Source: G963674685 sp963674685
GTDB lineage: Bacteria > Lernaellota > Lernaellaia > JACKCT01
DNA length: 64,000 nt
Direction of reading: 5' to 3'
Assembly: GCA_963674685.2 (NCBI GenBank)
Contig: CAXXWT010000003.1
Span: 372,001 to 436,000, forward strand
The notes beneath the pieces were generated by a model that had not been told where the DNA came from, did no database searches, and saw nothing but the letters and a program-made list of their open reading frames with translations. Position numbers and translations under genes: made by a program. Positions 24,828-32,370 of the stretch are shown here, piece by piece (position 1 is the stretch's first letter; each line of letters opens with the position of its first letter).

Positions 24828-26585
24828 ATGCCTGATGAGAAGAAAGTTACAAATGAAAATGAGCAGGTTGTAACCGATGTCGGCGTAAGCAAGTTTTCCG
24901 ATCTTTGGAAGCTTGAGGATTACTGGGCGATTTGGTTGGGATTTTTGCTCCTAATATTCGGATTCATCATCTTTTTTCCGAAAGGCGATCAGGAAGTTCA
25001 GGCGAAAATCGACGCCGCGAATATCGTTCTCAAGGCAGAGGCCGCCAAGGCTCCATTCAAGACCGTGGAATGGTATAAGGCGGTCGATCAGAAAGAAAAA
25101 CTCAAGGCTTCCGACTCCAAGATAGCCAAGAAAATCGAGAAATTCACTAGTAAACCCATGGGATGGAAGATTAATCCTCTGGAGGCATTTTATCTGAGTA
25201 GCGCCGCCAGTGAAGTGAAGAAGAGTAAGCCCGAAGCAAAATATAAAGCCGCCAAACAAGAAGTGGAATCGGTTTTGAGTGACGCAAAGCTGGCCCAAAG
25301 CTCTGCCGCCGCAGCCGGTTATAAAAGTGATGAACTGAATAAGGCGGCGGTGGCGGCCGTCGATAAATGGAGGTCGGCGGCGGCCATGGAGTCCAAGGCC
25401 AAAAAGAAGGCGAAGATAAAGCCATATAATGTCGTGTTTTCCTTGATCGCGCTCATGGTGTTTCTTTCCGTATTTTTCGGTATCGGATGGAAGGTCATGG
25501 GGCATTCCATGGTCAAATTCATGCTGGGATTCACCGTTGTTTTCGCCGTTGGAGTTCTTGCTTACGTTGCGTCGAGCAACGCTGCAATGAAACATTACGG
25601 CATCGGCTACGCGGCGTGGGCGATCTTATTCGGTCTCATCATCAGCAACACGATCGGTACGCCCAAGTGGGTTATGCCCGCGGTGCAAACCGAATACTAT
25701 ATCAAGACGGGTCTGGTGCTTTTAGGCGCCGAAATACTCTTCGGCAAAATTCTTTCCATCGGCATCCCCGGCATCTTTGTAGCCTGGATCGTGACTCCCA
25801 TCGTTCTGATAAGCACATATTGGTTCGGCCAGAAAGTCGTGAAAATACCGTCCAAAACCTTGAACATCACCATCTCTTCGGACATGTCGGTTTGCGGCGT
25901 GTCCGCCGCTATCGCCACCGCCGCCGCATGCCGGGCGAAAAAGGAAGAGCTGACCCTCGCGGTCGGCCTTTCCCTGGTCTTTACTTCCATCATGATGATC
26001 GTCATGCCCGCGATTATTAAAGCGGTGGGAATGCCGCATGTTCTTGGCGGCGCATGGATGGGAGGCACGATCGACGCCACGGGCGCCGTGGCGGCCGCCG
26101 GTGCTTTTTTAAGTGAAAGGGCTCTCTACGTCGCGGCTACGATCAAGATGATTCAGAACGTCCTGATCGGCGTGATCGCCTTTTGCGTGGCGGTTTATTG
26201 GTGCGCCAAGGTGGACTGCGTGGAAGGCCAAAAGGTTCCCGTCATGGAAATCTGGCACCGTTTCCCTAAATTTGTCCTGGGCTTCATTGGCGCCTCCATT
26301 ATTTTCTCAAGCATTTACGGTGCAATCGGAAGCGATATGGCCTACGTGGTTATAGATCACGGCGTCATCGGCGGCTTGTCGAAATATTTCCGTGGCTGGT
26401 TCTTCTGCCTGGCCTTCGCCAGCATCGGTCTGGCCACGAACTTTCGGGAGTTGAAAGGCTACTTCAAGGGCGGCAAGCCGCTTATACTGTATGTGTGCGG
26501 ACAGTCCTTCAATCTGATACTGACGTTGCTCATGGCCTATATCATGTTCTATCTCGTGTTCCCCGAGATCACGGCCAAAATATAA
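24828..26585 (+). CDS. YeiH-family (UPF0324) putative sulfate exporter
   Basis: A 585-residue inner-membrane protein. After one membrane helix (about 38-55) comes an unusual Ala/Lys-rich segment of roughly 150 residues predicted to be helical and soluble. About ten more membrane helices follow from residue 205 on. Conserved family stretches include YIKTGLVLLGAEILFGKI, ISSDMSVCGVSAAIATAAAC, GGAWMGGTIDATGAVAAAGA, and the C-terminal ASIGLATNFRELK. Substrate assignment (sulfate or sulfite-like anions) rests on family annotation only. An ATG with GGGGGGCGGCC upstream fixes the start. Confidence 0.85.
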   Translation: MPDEKKVTNENEQVVTDVGVSKFSDLWKLEDYWAIWLGFLLLIFGFIIFFPKGDQEVQAKIDAANIVLKAEAAKAPFKTVEWYKAVDQKEKLKASDSKIAKKIEKFTSKPMGWKINPLEAFYLSSAASEVKKSKPEAKYKAAKQEVESVLSDAKLAQSSAAAAGYKSDELNKAAVAAVDKWRSAAAMESKAKKKAKIKPYNVVFSLIALMVFLSVFFGIGWKVMGHSMVKFMLGFTVVFAVGVLAYVASSNAAMKHYGIGYAAWAILFGLIISNTIGTPKWVMPAVQTEYYIKTGLVLLGAEILFGKILSIGIPGIFVAWIVTPIVLISTYWFGQKVVKIPSKTLNITISSDMSVCGVSAAIATAAACRAKKEELTLAVGLSLVFTSIMMIVMPAIIKAVGMPHVLGGAWMGGTIDATGAVAAAGAFLSERALYVAATIKMIQNVLIGVIAFCVAVYWCAKVDCVEGQKVPVMEIWHRFPKFVLGFIGASIIFSSIYGAIGSDMAYVVIDHGVIGGLSKYFRGWFFCLAFASIGLATNFRELKGYFKGGKPLILYVCGQSFNLILTLLMAYIMFYLVFPEITAKI

Positions 26586-26627
26586 TATTTTTTCGGCGCG
26601 GTTCCTTCGCGCTGCCGAGAAAAATGA

Positions 26628-26655
26628 TAAACCGGCGGTGAAAGGCGGTTTTTTT
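26628..26655 (+). terminator. Terminator after the YeiH-type gene
   Basis: AAACCG ... CGGTTT stem with an 11-base loop followed by T7. It is missing from the second copy of this region at 31,908. Confidence 0.55.
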
Positions 26656-26926
26656 GAAAATCCAAAAATCAACGCAGAAAAGGAACGGAAAAAAAGGCGC
26701 TTTTCACTTCCTGTGCTTCGTCGTATTTTTCGCGGTATTCTTCGCCGTGATCGCTCCTTGGCTCGATAAAATCGGCCTCGTGCAGCCCCTCATTCGTTTT
26801 ATCGACGACAGGAATATCGACGCAACAGCCTTGTATTACACGGAGATCGAGGAGTTTTCCGACGCCCAAATTTTCATGAGCAATTCCAGGCAGTATCCTC
26901 CGCGAGGCGAGATAAAAGCCGAGTGA
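26654..26926 (+). CDS. Small single-pass membrane protein, uncertain
   Basis: Ninety codons from TTG 26654. It has a basic N-terminus, one hydrophobic segment (FHFLCFVVFFAVFFAVIAPW) and a soluble tail. The weak start sits at the T-run of the preceding terminator, which lowers confidence. The whole segment 26,632-26,985 is absent from the second copy of the duplicated region, so it was either inserted here or deleted there. Confidence 0.4.
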   Translation: MKIQKSTQKRNGKKGAFHFLCFVVFFAVFFAVIAPWLDKIGLVQPLIRFIDDRNIDATALYYTEIEEFSDAQIFMSNSRQYPPRGEIKAE

Positions 26927-26988
26927 TTGAAAAAGCCGTCACACTCTTTTCCTTTTTCAGATATGGAGATGAGCTAACGAGAATATTC

Positions 26989-27123
26989 GTGATTTTGAGA
27001 ACACTGCTTGCGGTTCTGGCGCTTGGCGTCGTGGGTTTCATCGCGTGCAGTGACGATGACGACGACGAGCGCGACGTTTACGCGCCGTCGGATGACGACG
27101 ACAGCAGTTGTTGCGGCTGCTGA
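26989..27123 (+). CDS. 44-residue Asp-rich lipoprotein with CCGC end (copy 1)
   Basis: Starts at GTG 26989. A lipoprotein signal (MILRTLLAVLALGVVGFIAC) ends in lipobox FIAC, then SDDDDDERDVYAPSDDDDSS and CCGC. The mature part would be only 25 residues, half of them Asp, anchored by an N-terminal acylated Cys. A longer frame from GTG 26923 is possible but would bury the signal. A nearly identical copy lies at 31912, and the strict conservation of both supports a real gene. The tail recalls the end of the 23022 protein. Confidence 0.7.
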   Translation: MILRTLLAVLALGVVGFIACSDDDDDERDVYAPSDDDDSSCCGC

Positions 27124-27141
27124 AACTTCGAGATAATGATA

Positions 27142-27169
27142 AAGGCCGCCTTAAAAAAGGCGGTCTTTG
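27142..27169 (+). terminator. Terminator after the small lipoprotein (copy 1)
   Basis: AAAGGCCGCCTT-AAA-AAAGGCGGTCTTT, a long near-perfect stem. The same terminator is present after copy 2. Confidence 0.75.
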
Positions 27170-27173
27170 ATTT

Positions 27174-27198
27174 TGGCGGAGGCGGGTGGGAATCGAAT
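27174..27198 (-). repeat. Detached copy of the tRNA-Sec 3' end (attL-like)
   Basis: Twenty-five bases, TGGCGGAGGCGGGTGGGAAT..., match the 3' end (T-arm and CCA) of the intact tRNA-Sec at 32098. After 27198 the sequence leaves the tRNA. It marks the left border of the inserted segment. Confidence 0.75.
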
Positions 27199-27399
27199 CT
27201 GTACACCACATTTAGTATAACTGCCGTGATTCCGGCATCTTGCAACGATTTCAGTTCGTTACTAAACCCATCTTCTCAAATTGACCTGCTCGAAAATGCT
27301 CCAATATGCAAAAACAGGCGCAAAAATTGGTCACTGTGACTATGAATCTTGTCAGATTTGCAGTCAACGAACGGTGAACTTCTACATCTGAATGGCATG

Positions 27400-28488
27400 T
27401 CAGTCGTGGTCGTCGTGATCGTGCCGGTGATGGATATCGGGGAAGTGTCCGTGGCAGTGGACGACGGGATGGTGGACGTGCCAGTGTACATGCGGTTCCT
27501 CGGGATCGACGCCATCGTCGTGCGGATGAGCGTGATGTTCGCCGTGGGTATGAGGATGTGCGTGCTCCACGGGAGCATGGCGGTGCTCGTGGTCGTGATC
27601 CTCGGTCAGGTGCAGGTAGACCCCGGCACCCATCAGGATGGCCGCGAGCAGCAGCGCTCCCGACAACGGCTCACCCAGCAGCGGGATCGCAACCGCCGTC
27701 CCGATGAAAGGGGCGAGGGAGAAGTAAGCCCCCGTTCGTGCGGTGCCAAGGTGCCGGAGGCTCAGGACGAACAGGGTGAGGCTTATCCCGTATCCCAGCA
27801 ACCCGACGGTCGCCGATCCTGCGATAACGGACAGCTTGGGTATCGTCGAACCCATAGCGAGTGCGATCACCAGGTTGACGCCCCCCGCGACCAAGCCCTT
27901 GATGGCGGTGACGAGGATCGGGTCACAGGCCGAAACCTTCTGCGTCAGGTTGTTGTCGATCCCCCAACTCAGGCACGCGCCGACGACCAGCAGCGAACCG
28001 GTCGGCACAACCCATCCGCTGCTGCCGGGCCACGAAAGTGCCAGGCCGCCCGCCACGATGAGCGCCATGCCCACGGCGATGCGGCGGTCGAAGTTCTCTC
28101 GGAAGGCGAACCACGCCAGGAGCGCGGTAAAGACGCCCTCAAGGTTTAGCAAGAGCGAGGCGGTGGAGCCGTGGACCGAGCGCAGGCCGGTCAGGAGAAG
28201 CACGGGGGCGATCACCCCGCCGAACAGCACCGCGCCCCCGAGCCACGGAAGGTCGGCCCTGGTCAGAGAGCCTTCGGGCTTCAACCGAACCCGACGCGCA
28301 AGGTAGATGACGGTCAATCCCACGCCTGAACCGAGGTACAGCAACCCCGCCAACAGCACGGGCGGCACGTCGCCGATCAGCACTTTGGCGAAGGGCGTAC
28401 TCAGGCCAAACAGCATGGCGGCGGTCAGGGCGTACAGTACGCCCAATGGGAGGCCACGGCGGCTCGTTTTTGATGACTCAACCTTCAT
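27400..28488 (-). CDS. EamA/DMT-family transporter with His-rich C-terminal tail
   Basis: A 362-residue membrane protein with ten hydrophobic helices in two EamA repeats, normal for drug/metabolite transporters. The last ~70 residues form a soluble tail with over 20 His and many Asp and Glu (EDHDHEHRHAPVEHAHPHTH, HHRHDHDDHD), a likely metal-binding tail. Export of a metal such as nickel, cobalt or zinc is an inference from the tail. Upstream on its strand is ACCTT-N8-AAGGT (about 28,530-28,550), which could bind a MerR-type regulator. Confidence 0.85.
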   Translation of the reverse strand: MKVESSKTSRRGLPLGVLYALTAAMLFGLSTPFAKVLIGDVPPVLLAGLLYLGSGVGLTVIYLARRVRLKPEGSLTRADLPWLGGAVLFGGVIAPVLLLTGLRSVHGSTASLLLNLEGVFTALLAWFAFRENFDRRIAVGMALIVAGGLALSWPGSSGWVVPTGSLLVVGACLSWGIDNNLTQKVSACDPILVTAIKGLVAGGVNLVIALAMGSTIPKLSVIAGSATVGLLGYGISLTLFVLSLRHLGTARTGAYFSLAPFIGTAVAIPLLGEPLSGALLLAAILMGAGVYLHLTEDHDHEHRHAPVEHAHPHTHGEHHAHPHDDGVDPEEPHVHWHVHHPVVHCHGHFPDIHHRHDHDDHD

Positions 28489-28709
28489 AGATCGTTACTT
28501 ATCATGATCTTGTCCGTTGTTCGAGTAAAACCTTTGACCATGAAGGTGCATCTGCGCGTGAGGCGGTTTTTTTTGAGTCGCCTTTCTGCCAGGCGCAAAG
28601 CTCGCGTGTCGGTGCGGGTCCCGAGCGCGACGGATAGTCCTATCTACGTTGGCAAACCTCGATCAGGGAATAGCTGCAATGTCATCTACCGGCAACTGGA
28701 CGTGCTCAT

Positions 28710-29741
28710 TTAATTAGTGAATGCGGTGCTGAGCAGGTATACCGTGTAGGCGGCATAGCAGGTCAAGAGGGCCGCGCCCTCAAAACGGTTGATCCGTCCG
28801 GGGCCTCTGAAGCCAAATCCGACGGCAAAAAGCGAAAGGGTTAGTGCCGCCATTACCGTTACATCCCTGTATAGGACTTCGGGGCCTATCGACATGGGCT
28901 TTATTGCTCCGGCCAGCCCCACCACCGCCAGCGTGTTGAACAGATTTGAGCCAAGGATGTTCCCGAGAGCAATCTCATGTTCGTTTTTTCGAGCCGCCAT
29001 GATCGACGACGCAAGCTCCGGCAGAGAAGTTCCAACAGCAACGATGGTCAACCCGATGATTAGATCGCTTACACCGAACCCTTTGGCGATTTTGACCGCA
29101 CCCCATACCAGGATGCGAGAGCTTAGAACCAGCAGAATCAAGCCGACGACCAGCCAGATGACCGCACGACGCATCGGCATGGTTTTGACATCAAGCTCAT
29201 GCCTCATCTCGACACCCAGCTTGTCGTCCTTTTTCCCGAGACCGCGCCACACGGTCCACGCCATTAACCCGCCAAAAACAGTGAGCAGAACCAGAGCGTC
29301 GATGCGGGAGATTACTCCATCCCGAAGCTGCCATGCAGCCAGGCCGGTAATGACTGTGAGGATCGGCAATTCTTTTCGCAACACTTGAGAATGCACGGCT
29401 ATCGGACTGATGATCGCCGTCAGCCCGAGGATGAGAGCGATGTTGGTGATATTCGAGCCGTAAGCATTGCCGAGGGCGATGCCCGGATTTCCTTGCGACG
29501 CCGCCAGAACCGAAACGGCCATTTCCGGTGCGGAGGTTCCGAAGCCGACAATCACCATGCCGATCAGAAGTGGGGGTAAGCCGAAATGGTGTGCAGTAGT
29601 GGCCGAACCCTCGACAAAACGGTCGGCGCTCCAAACGAGAAGCACCAAGCCAAGAGCAACCGAAATAAAAGCTGCGATCATTCCTGTATGCCTTGTTGAA
29701 GCTTTTTTCAGACGCCGTAATCCGGTTTCAACTTCGATCAT
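28710..29741 (-). CDS. Calcium/sodium antiporter (CaCA family, YrbG-like)
   Basis: A 343-residue membrane protein. The two inverted repeats carry the family alpha motifs: GFGTSAPEMAVSVLAA...GNAYGSNITNIALILG in the first half, and AVGTSLPELASSIMAARK...GNILGSNLFNTLAVVG in the second. The ion-binding Glu and Asn are present. It exchanges Ca2+ for Na+ or H+ across the inner membrane. The start at 29741 has GAGG four bases upstream; a start at 29681 (MIAAFISVAL) would give the shorter usual N-terminus. Confidence 0.9.
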   Translation of the reverse strand: MIEVETGLRRLKKASTRHTGMIAAFISVALGLVLLVWSADRFVEGSATTAHHFGLPPLLIGMVIVGFGTSAPEMAVSVLAASQGNPGIALGNAYGSNITNIALILGLTAIISPIAVHSQVLRKELPILTVITGLAAWQLRDGVISRIDALVLLTVFGGLMAWTVWRGLGKKDDKLGVEMRHELDVKTMPMRRAVIWLVVGLILLVLSSRILVWGAVKIAKGFGVSDLIIGLTIVAVGTSLPELASSIMAARKNEHEIALGNILGSNLFNTLAVVGLAGAIKPMSIGPEVLYRDVTVMAALTLSLFAVGFGFRGPGRINRFEGAALLTCYAAYTVYLLSTAFTN

Positions 29742-29826
29742 AAAACCTCGGCGCGAACGGTGGTTTCACTGTGCCTTCGACATCACCCGCAGACATTACC
29801 CTCTTTATTACCCTTTTTTGAGGGTA

Positions 29827-30870
29827 TTACCTCTTTTTCCGCCATATCGCGCCTGGGCCTCGCCCCAAGCACTCGACGCGCCCATCGTCCTGCATCGCAC
29901 GCAACACGCGCCGGATCATGTCGCGGCTCACGCTCGGGCAGGCGCGTTCCAACTGCGCCAGCGTAAAATCCCCCTTGGCCGCCTCGATCGCCGCATGGAT
30001 CATCTCGGTCTTGGCTCCACGCGGGCTTTTCGTGCGACCGAGCCGATCCTCAAATTCCTTGTAAGCGGTTTTCACCACGGACAGGACATAGTTGATGTAG
30101 GGCCACGGATCGTGCCTGCCCTCGTGCCAGCCTTGGGAGCTAAGCTCCAAGGTTTCGTAATAGCGCTCTTTGTTCTGCTCGATGATTCGTTCCAGGCTGA
30201 TGTACCGCCCGACCTCGAAGCCGAGTTGGTAGCACTGTAAAAGCAGAAGCAGCCGCGACACGCGCCCGTTGCCGTCGCGGAAGGGGTGAATACACAGGAA
30301 ATCGAGGTTGAAGGCCGCCATCGCTACCATCGGGGGCGTTTTGCGCTCCGCGAGAATTGACTCCCAGAGCGCGATGAGGTCGGCCATAAATGCCGAAGTC
30401 TGCGCCGCCGGTACGGTTCTGAAACGGATGCGCGACGATCCGTCGGCGCTGTGCTCGATGATGTCGCCGTCCTTTTCTTTATACTTACCGGCGTCCCAGA
30501 TTTCGCCGCGAGTGAGCCGGTGAAGTTGCAGCACCGTTTCCTCGGAAATCGGAAGGGCAGCCCCTTCCTCGTGGATGACGCGCAGCGCTTCACGATACCC
30601 CCGAATCTCCTCCTCGTTGCGGTCACGCAGGACGGGCTGCCCGAACATCACGGTGCCGACGCGGGCGCCGTCAATCTCGACGCCCTCGATGCGGTTCGAG
30701 GATATGGCGCTTTCGATCAGGGCGTGTTCCCGAAGAACCCGAAGCCGTTGCGGCGACTGCTTCGTGAACAGTTCCTGTTTCCCCCGCGCCTCGCCAAGAT
30801 CGGCGAGGTACCACGCCGTCGCGGTCGGGATCGCTTTGGTCTTGACCATCAGTTGTCTAAGGGTGTTCAT
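29827..30870 (-). CDS. Fic-domain protein (AMPylase-type)
   Basis: A 347-residue protein. The Fic motif HPFRDGNGR is complete at 195-203. The autoinhibitory motif S58-NRI-E62-G63 (S/TxxxE-G/N) lies in the N-terminal helix before the Fic core, a class II Fic arrangement. The C-terminal ~70 residues form a winged-helix domain (FTLAQLERACPSVSRDMIRR). Family members transfer AMP to Ser, Thr or Tyr of target proteins. It lies 40 bases downstream of the AbiEi-like gene on the same strand, so the two likely form an operon. Confidence 0.92.
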   Translation of the reverse strand: MNTLRQLMVKTKAIPTATAWYLADLGEARGKQELFTKQSPQRLRVLREHALIESAISSNRIEGVEIDGARVGTVMFGQPVLRDRNEEEIRGYREALRVIHEEGAALPISEETVLQLHRLTRGEIWDAGKYKEKDGDIIEHSADGSSRIRFRTVPAAQTSAFMADLIALWESILAERKTPPMVAMAAFNLDFLCIHPFRDGNGRVSRLLLLLQCYQLGFEVGRYISLERIIEQNKERYYETLELSSQGWHEGRHDPWPYINYVLSVVKTAYKEFEDRLGRTKSPRGAKTEMIHAAIEAAKGDFTLAQLERACPSVSRDMIRRVLRAMQDDGRVECLGRGPGAIWRKKR

Positions 30871-30910
30871 CTATTTGTCTCCAGAGTCTTCGCTGCCAAC
30901 GTCCTGTCGA

Positions 30911-31525
30911 TCATAAGATGGCCTCCATATAAGGGCGCATCACCTTCTCGACGCGGCAGATTTTTGCGTACTCCAACATCAGATCAACATTGACCTTCCG
31001 GCACTCACGGTATAGCCGGAGCGCCTCAAGAGCGATATCGAGGCCGAGCTTGTTCCTGAACTTGAAACAATCGGCTATGGTTTTCTCCGGCCCGTACACG
31101 CTGACCGTGAACTCGTCGATGCTGTGCTCCTCGATGCCCTCGGAAAAGGCGAGGCCGGAGAACCAGTACACTCGGATCGGAGGGGCGTCGATACGAGGTG
31201 CTTCCGCGTCCTTTTTCAGGGCCAGATGCACTTCGTGGGGAACCTGTGTGGTGATTCCGTGAAACGCGAGGGCCGAGATCAGGCAGACCACTCCTTGCGG
31301 CGCACGCGCCGCCACGGTGGCGAGATCGGGATTTCCGAGCGCCGGAAGGTCGGATAGCCGGTAGAGACCCCTGGTGAGTTTCTCGATCAGGCCGTTGCCC
31401 ATCATCTCGCGGATGGTGCGCGGGTGAATACCTGCCCGCTTGGCTTCCGAGAAACGTAGCGAGCCACCGGCATCTCGAAAGACGCCCATCGCATCTCTGA
31501 CCCTCTCGGACTCATACTCTGGCAC
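30911..31525 (-). CDS. AbiEi-family antitoxin/regulator-like protein
   Basis: A 204-residue protein starting at GTG 31525 behind GGAGAT. The N-terminal winged helix is AKRAGIHPRTIREMMGNGLI followed by LTRGLYRLSD. The AbiEi core follows: VVCLISALAFHGITTQVPHE, VYGPEKTIADCFKFRNKLGL and DIALEALRLY. AbiEi proteins repress their own operon and neutralise an AbiEii nucleotidyltransferase toxin. No AbiEii is present; the next gene is Fic instead. Confidence 0.85.
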   Translation of the reverse strand: MPEYESERVRDAMGVFRDAGGSLRFSEAKRAGIHPRTIREMMGNGLIEKLTRGLYRLSDLPALGNPDLATVAARAPQGVVCLISALAFHGITTQVPHEVHLALKKDAEAPRIDAPPIRVYWFSGLAFSEGIEEHSIDEFTVSVYGPEKTIADCFKFRNKLGLDIALEALRLYRECRKVNVDLMLEYAKICRVEKVMRPYMEAIL

Positions 31526-31540
31526 AATATCTCCTTACTT

Positions 31541-31573
31541 CTTGACAAATACTGGTATTTTGTACCATCATTG
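31541..31573 (-). promoter_or_regulatory. Operator-like inverted repeats upstream of the AbiEi-Fic operon
   Basis: A core palindrome AATAC-TG-GTATT sits within ACAAATACTGGTATTTTGT, overlapping TGGTA-TTTTG-TACCA-type arms. The site is 15-45 bases before the GTG start, where AbiEi-type regulators bind their own promoters. Confidence 0.45.
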
Positions 31574-31583
31574 TTTTGGAAGG

Positions 31584-31862
31584 TCAAGCATTTACGGTGC
31601 AATCGGAAGCGATATGGCCTACGTGGTTATAGATCACGGCGTCATCGGCGGCTTGTCGAAATATTTCCGTGGCTGGTTCTTCTGCCTGGCCTTCGCCAGC
31701 ATCGGTCTGGCCACGAACTTTCGGGAGTTGAAAGGCTACTTCAAGGGCGGCAAGCCGCTTATACTGTATGTGTGCGGACAGTCCTTCAATCTGATACTGA
31801 CGTTGCTCATGGCCTATATCATGTTCTATCTCGTGTTCCCCGAGATCACGGCCAAGATATAA
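31584..31862 (+). pseudogene. 3' fragment of the YeiH-type gene (copy 2)
   Basis: The last 92 codons of the exporter (SIYGAIGSDMAYVV to ITAKI) repeated almost base for base from 26307-26585. Upstream is unrelated insert sequence, so there is no proper start. It is a by-product of the duplication and not a functional transporter. Confidence 0.85.
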
Positions 31863-31911
31863 TATTTTTTCGGCGCGGATCCTTCGCGCTGCCGAGGAAA
31901 ATGATAAATTC

Positions 31912-32046
31912 GTGATTTTGAGCACTCTGCTTGCGGTTCTGGCGCTTGGCGTCGTGGGTTTCATCGCGTGCGGTGACGATGACGACGACGAGCGCGACGT
32001 TTACGCGCCGTCGGATGATGACGACAGCAGTTGTTGCGGCTGCTGA
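31912..32046 (+). CDS. 44-residue Asp-rich lipoprotein with CCGC end (copy 2)
   Basis: Identical to the 26989 gene product except Ser for Arg at residue 4 and Gly for Ser after the lipobox Cys. GTG start, with GAGGAAAA upstream. It sits next to the intact tRNA-Sec, so this is probably the native locus, with copy 1 separated from selC by the insertion. Confidence 0.7.
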   Translation: MILSTLLAVLALGVVGFIACGDDDDDERDVYAPSDDDDSSCCGC

Positions 32047-32063
32047 AACTTCGAGATAATGAT

Positions 32064-32092
32064 AAAGGCCGCCTTAAAAAAGGCGGCCTTAA
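32064..32092 (+). terminator. Terminator after the small lipoprotein (copy 2)
   Basis: AAGGCCGCCTT-AAAA-AAGGCGGCCTT, a perfect stem in this copy. It lies between the lipoprotein and the convergent tRNA-Sec gene. Confidence 0.75.
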
Positions 32093-32097
32093 TATTT

Positions 32098-32196
32098 TGG
32101 CGGAGGCGGGTGGGAATCGAACCCACCGGGGACGTGATTAGCGCCCCCCACGCGGCTTTGAAGGCCGGGCGGCACACCAGCTACCGATCCGCTTCC
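32098..32196 (-). tRNA. selC: tRNA-Sec (UCA)
   Basis: Ninety-nine bases with encoded CCA. Anticodon loop CTTCAAA gives UCA. A long variable arm and an eight-base acceptor stem are typical of selenocysteine tRNA: 5' GGAAGCGG with 3' CCGCCTCC. One A-C mismatch is present at the fourth acceptor pair. T-arm is GTGGG-TTCGATT-CCCAC. Its 3' end is duplicated at 27174-27198. It implies selenoprotein synthesis in the host; none of the window's genes is an obvious selenoprotein. Confidence 0.93.
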
Positions 32197-32370
32197 AAAG
32201 GCTTTCTATTCCGGTTGCTTCGGCTATGTCAACAAAAACGCGATTTTGCCACAATTAAAGAGTAATTATCTTGTCATCCAGCGACATTTTTCGTTTAATC
32301 GATAGACGAGTCAAGGAACCTGGGTTATAACCCGGGAAATACTTCAACTTGTTTTGTCAGGGGTGGATGA

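Larger units (their letters stand above)
27199..31583. mobile_element. ~4.4-kb insertion between duplicated yeiH-lipoprotein-selC sequences
   Basis: The insert carries four minus-strand genes: an EamA transporter, a Na/Ca exchanger, a Fic protein and an AbiEi-like protein. On its left is a tRNA-Sec 3' end. On its right is a second, partial copy of the yeiH end, the lipoprotein and the full tRNA-Sec (31584-32196). No integrase or resolvase gene is present. The borders fit integration of circular DNA that shared homology with the selC region. Its genes look more GC-rich than the neighbours. Confidence 0.6.

Noticed and set aside
27136..27339. Plus-strand 67-codon frame after the first lipoprotein copy
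   Set aside because: It runs across the terminator and the detached tRNA end, both non-coding.
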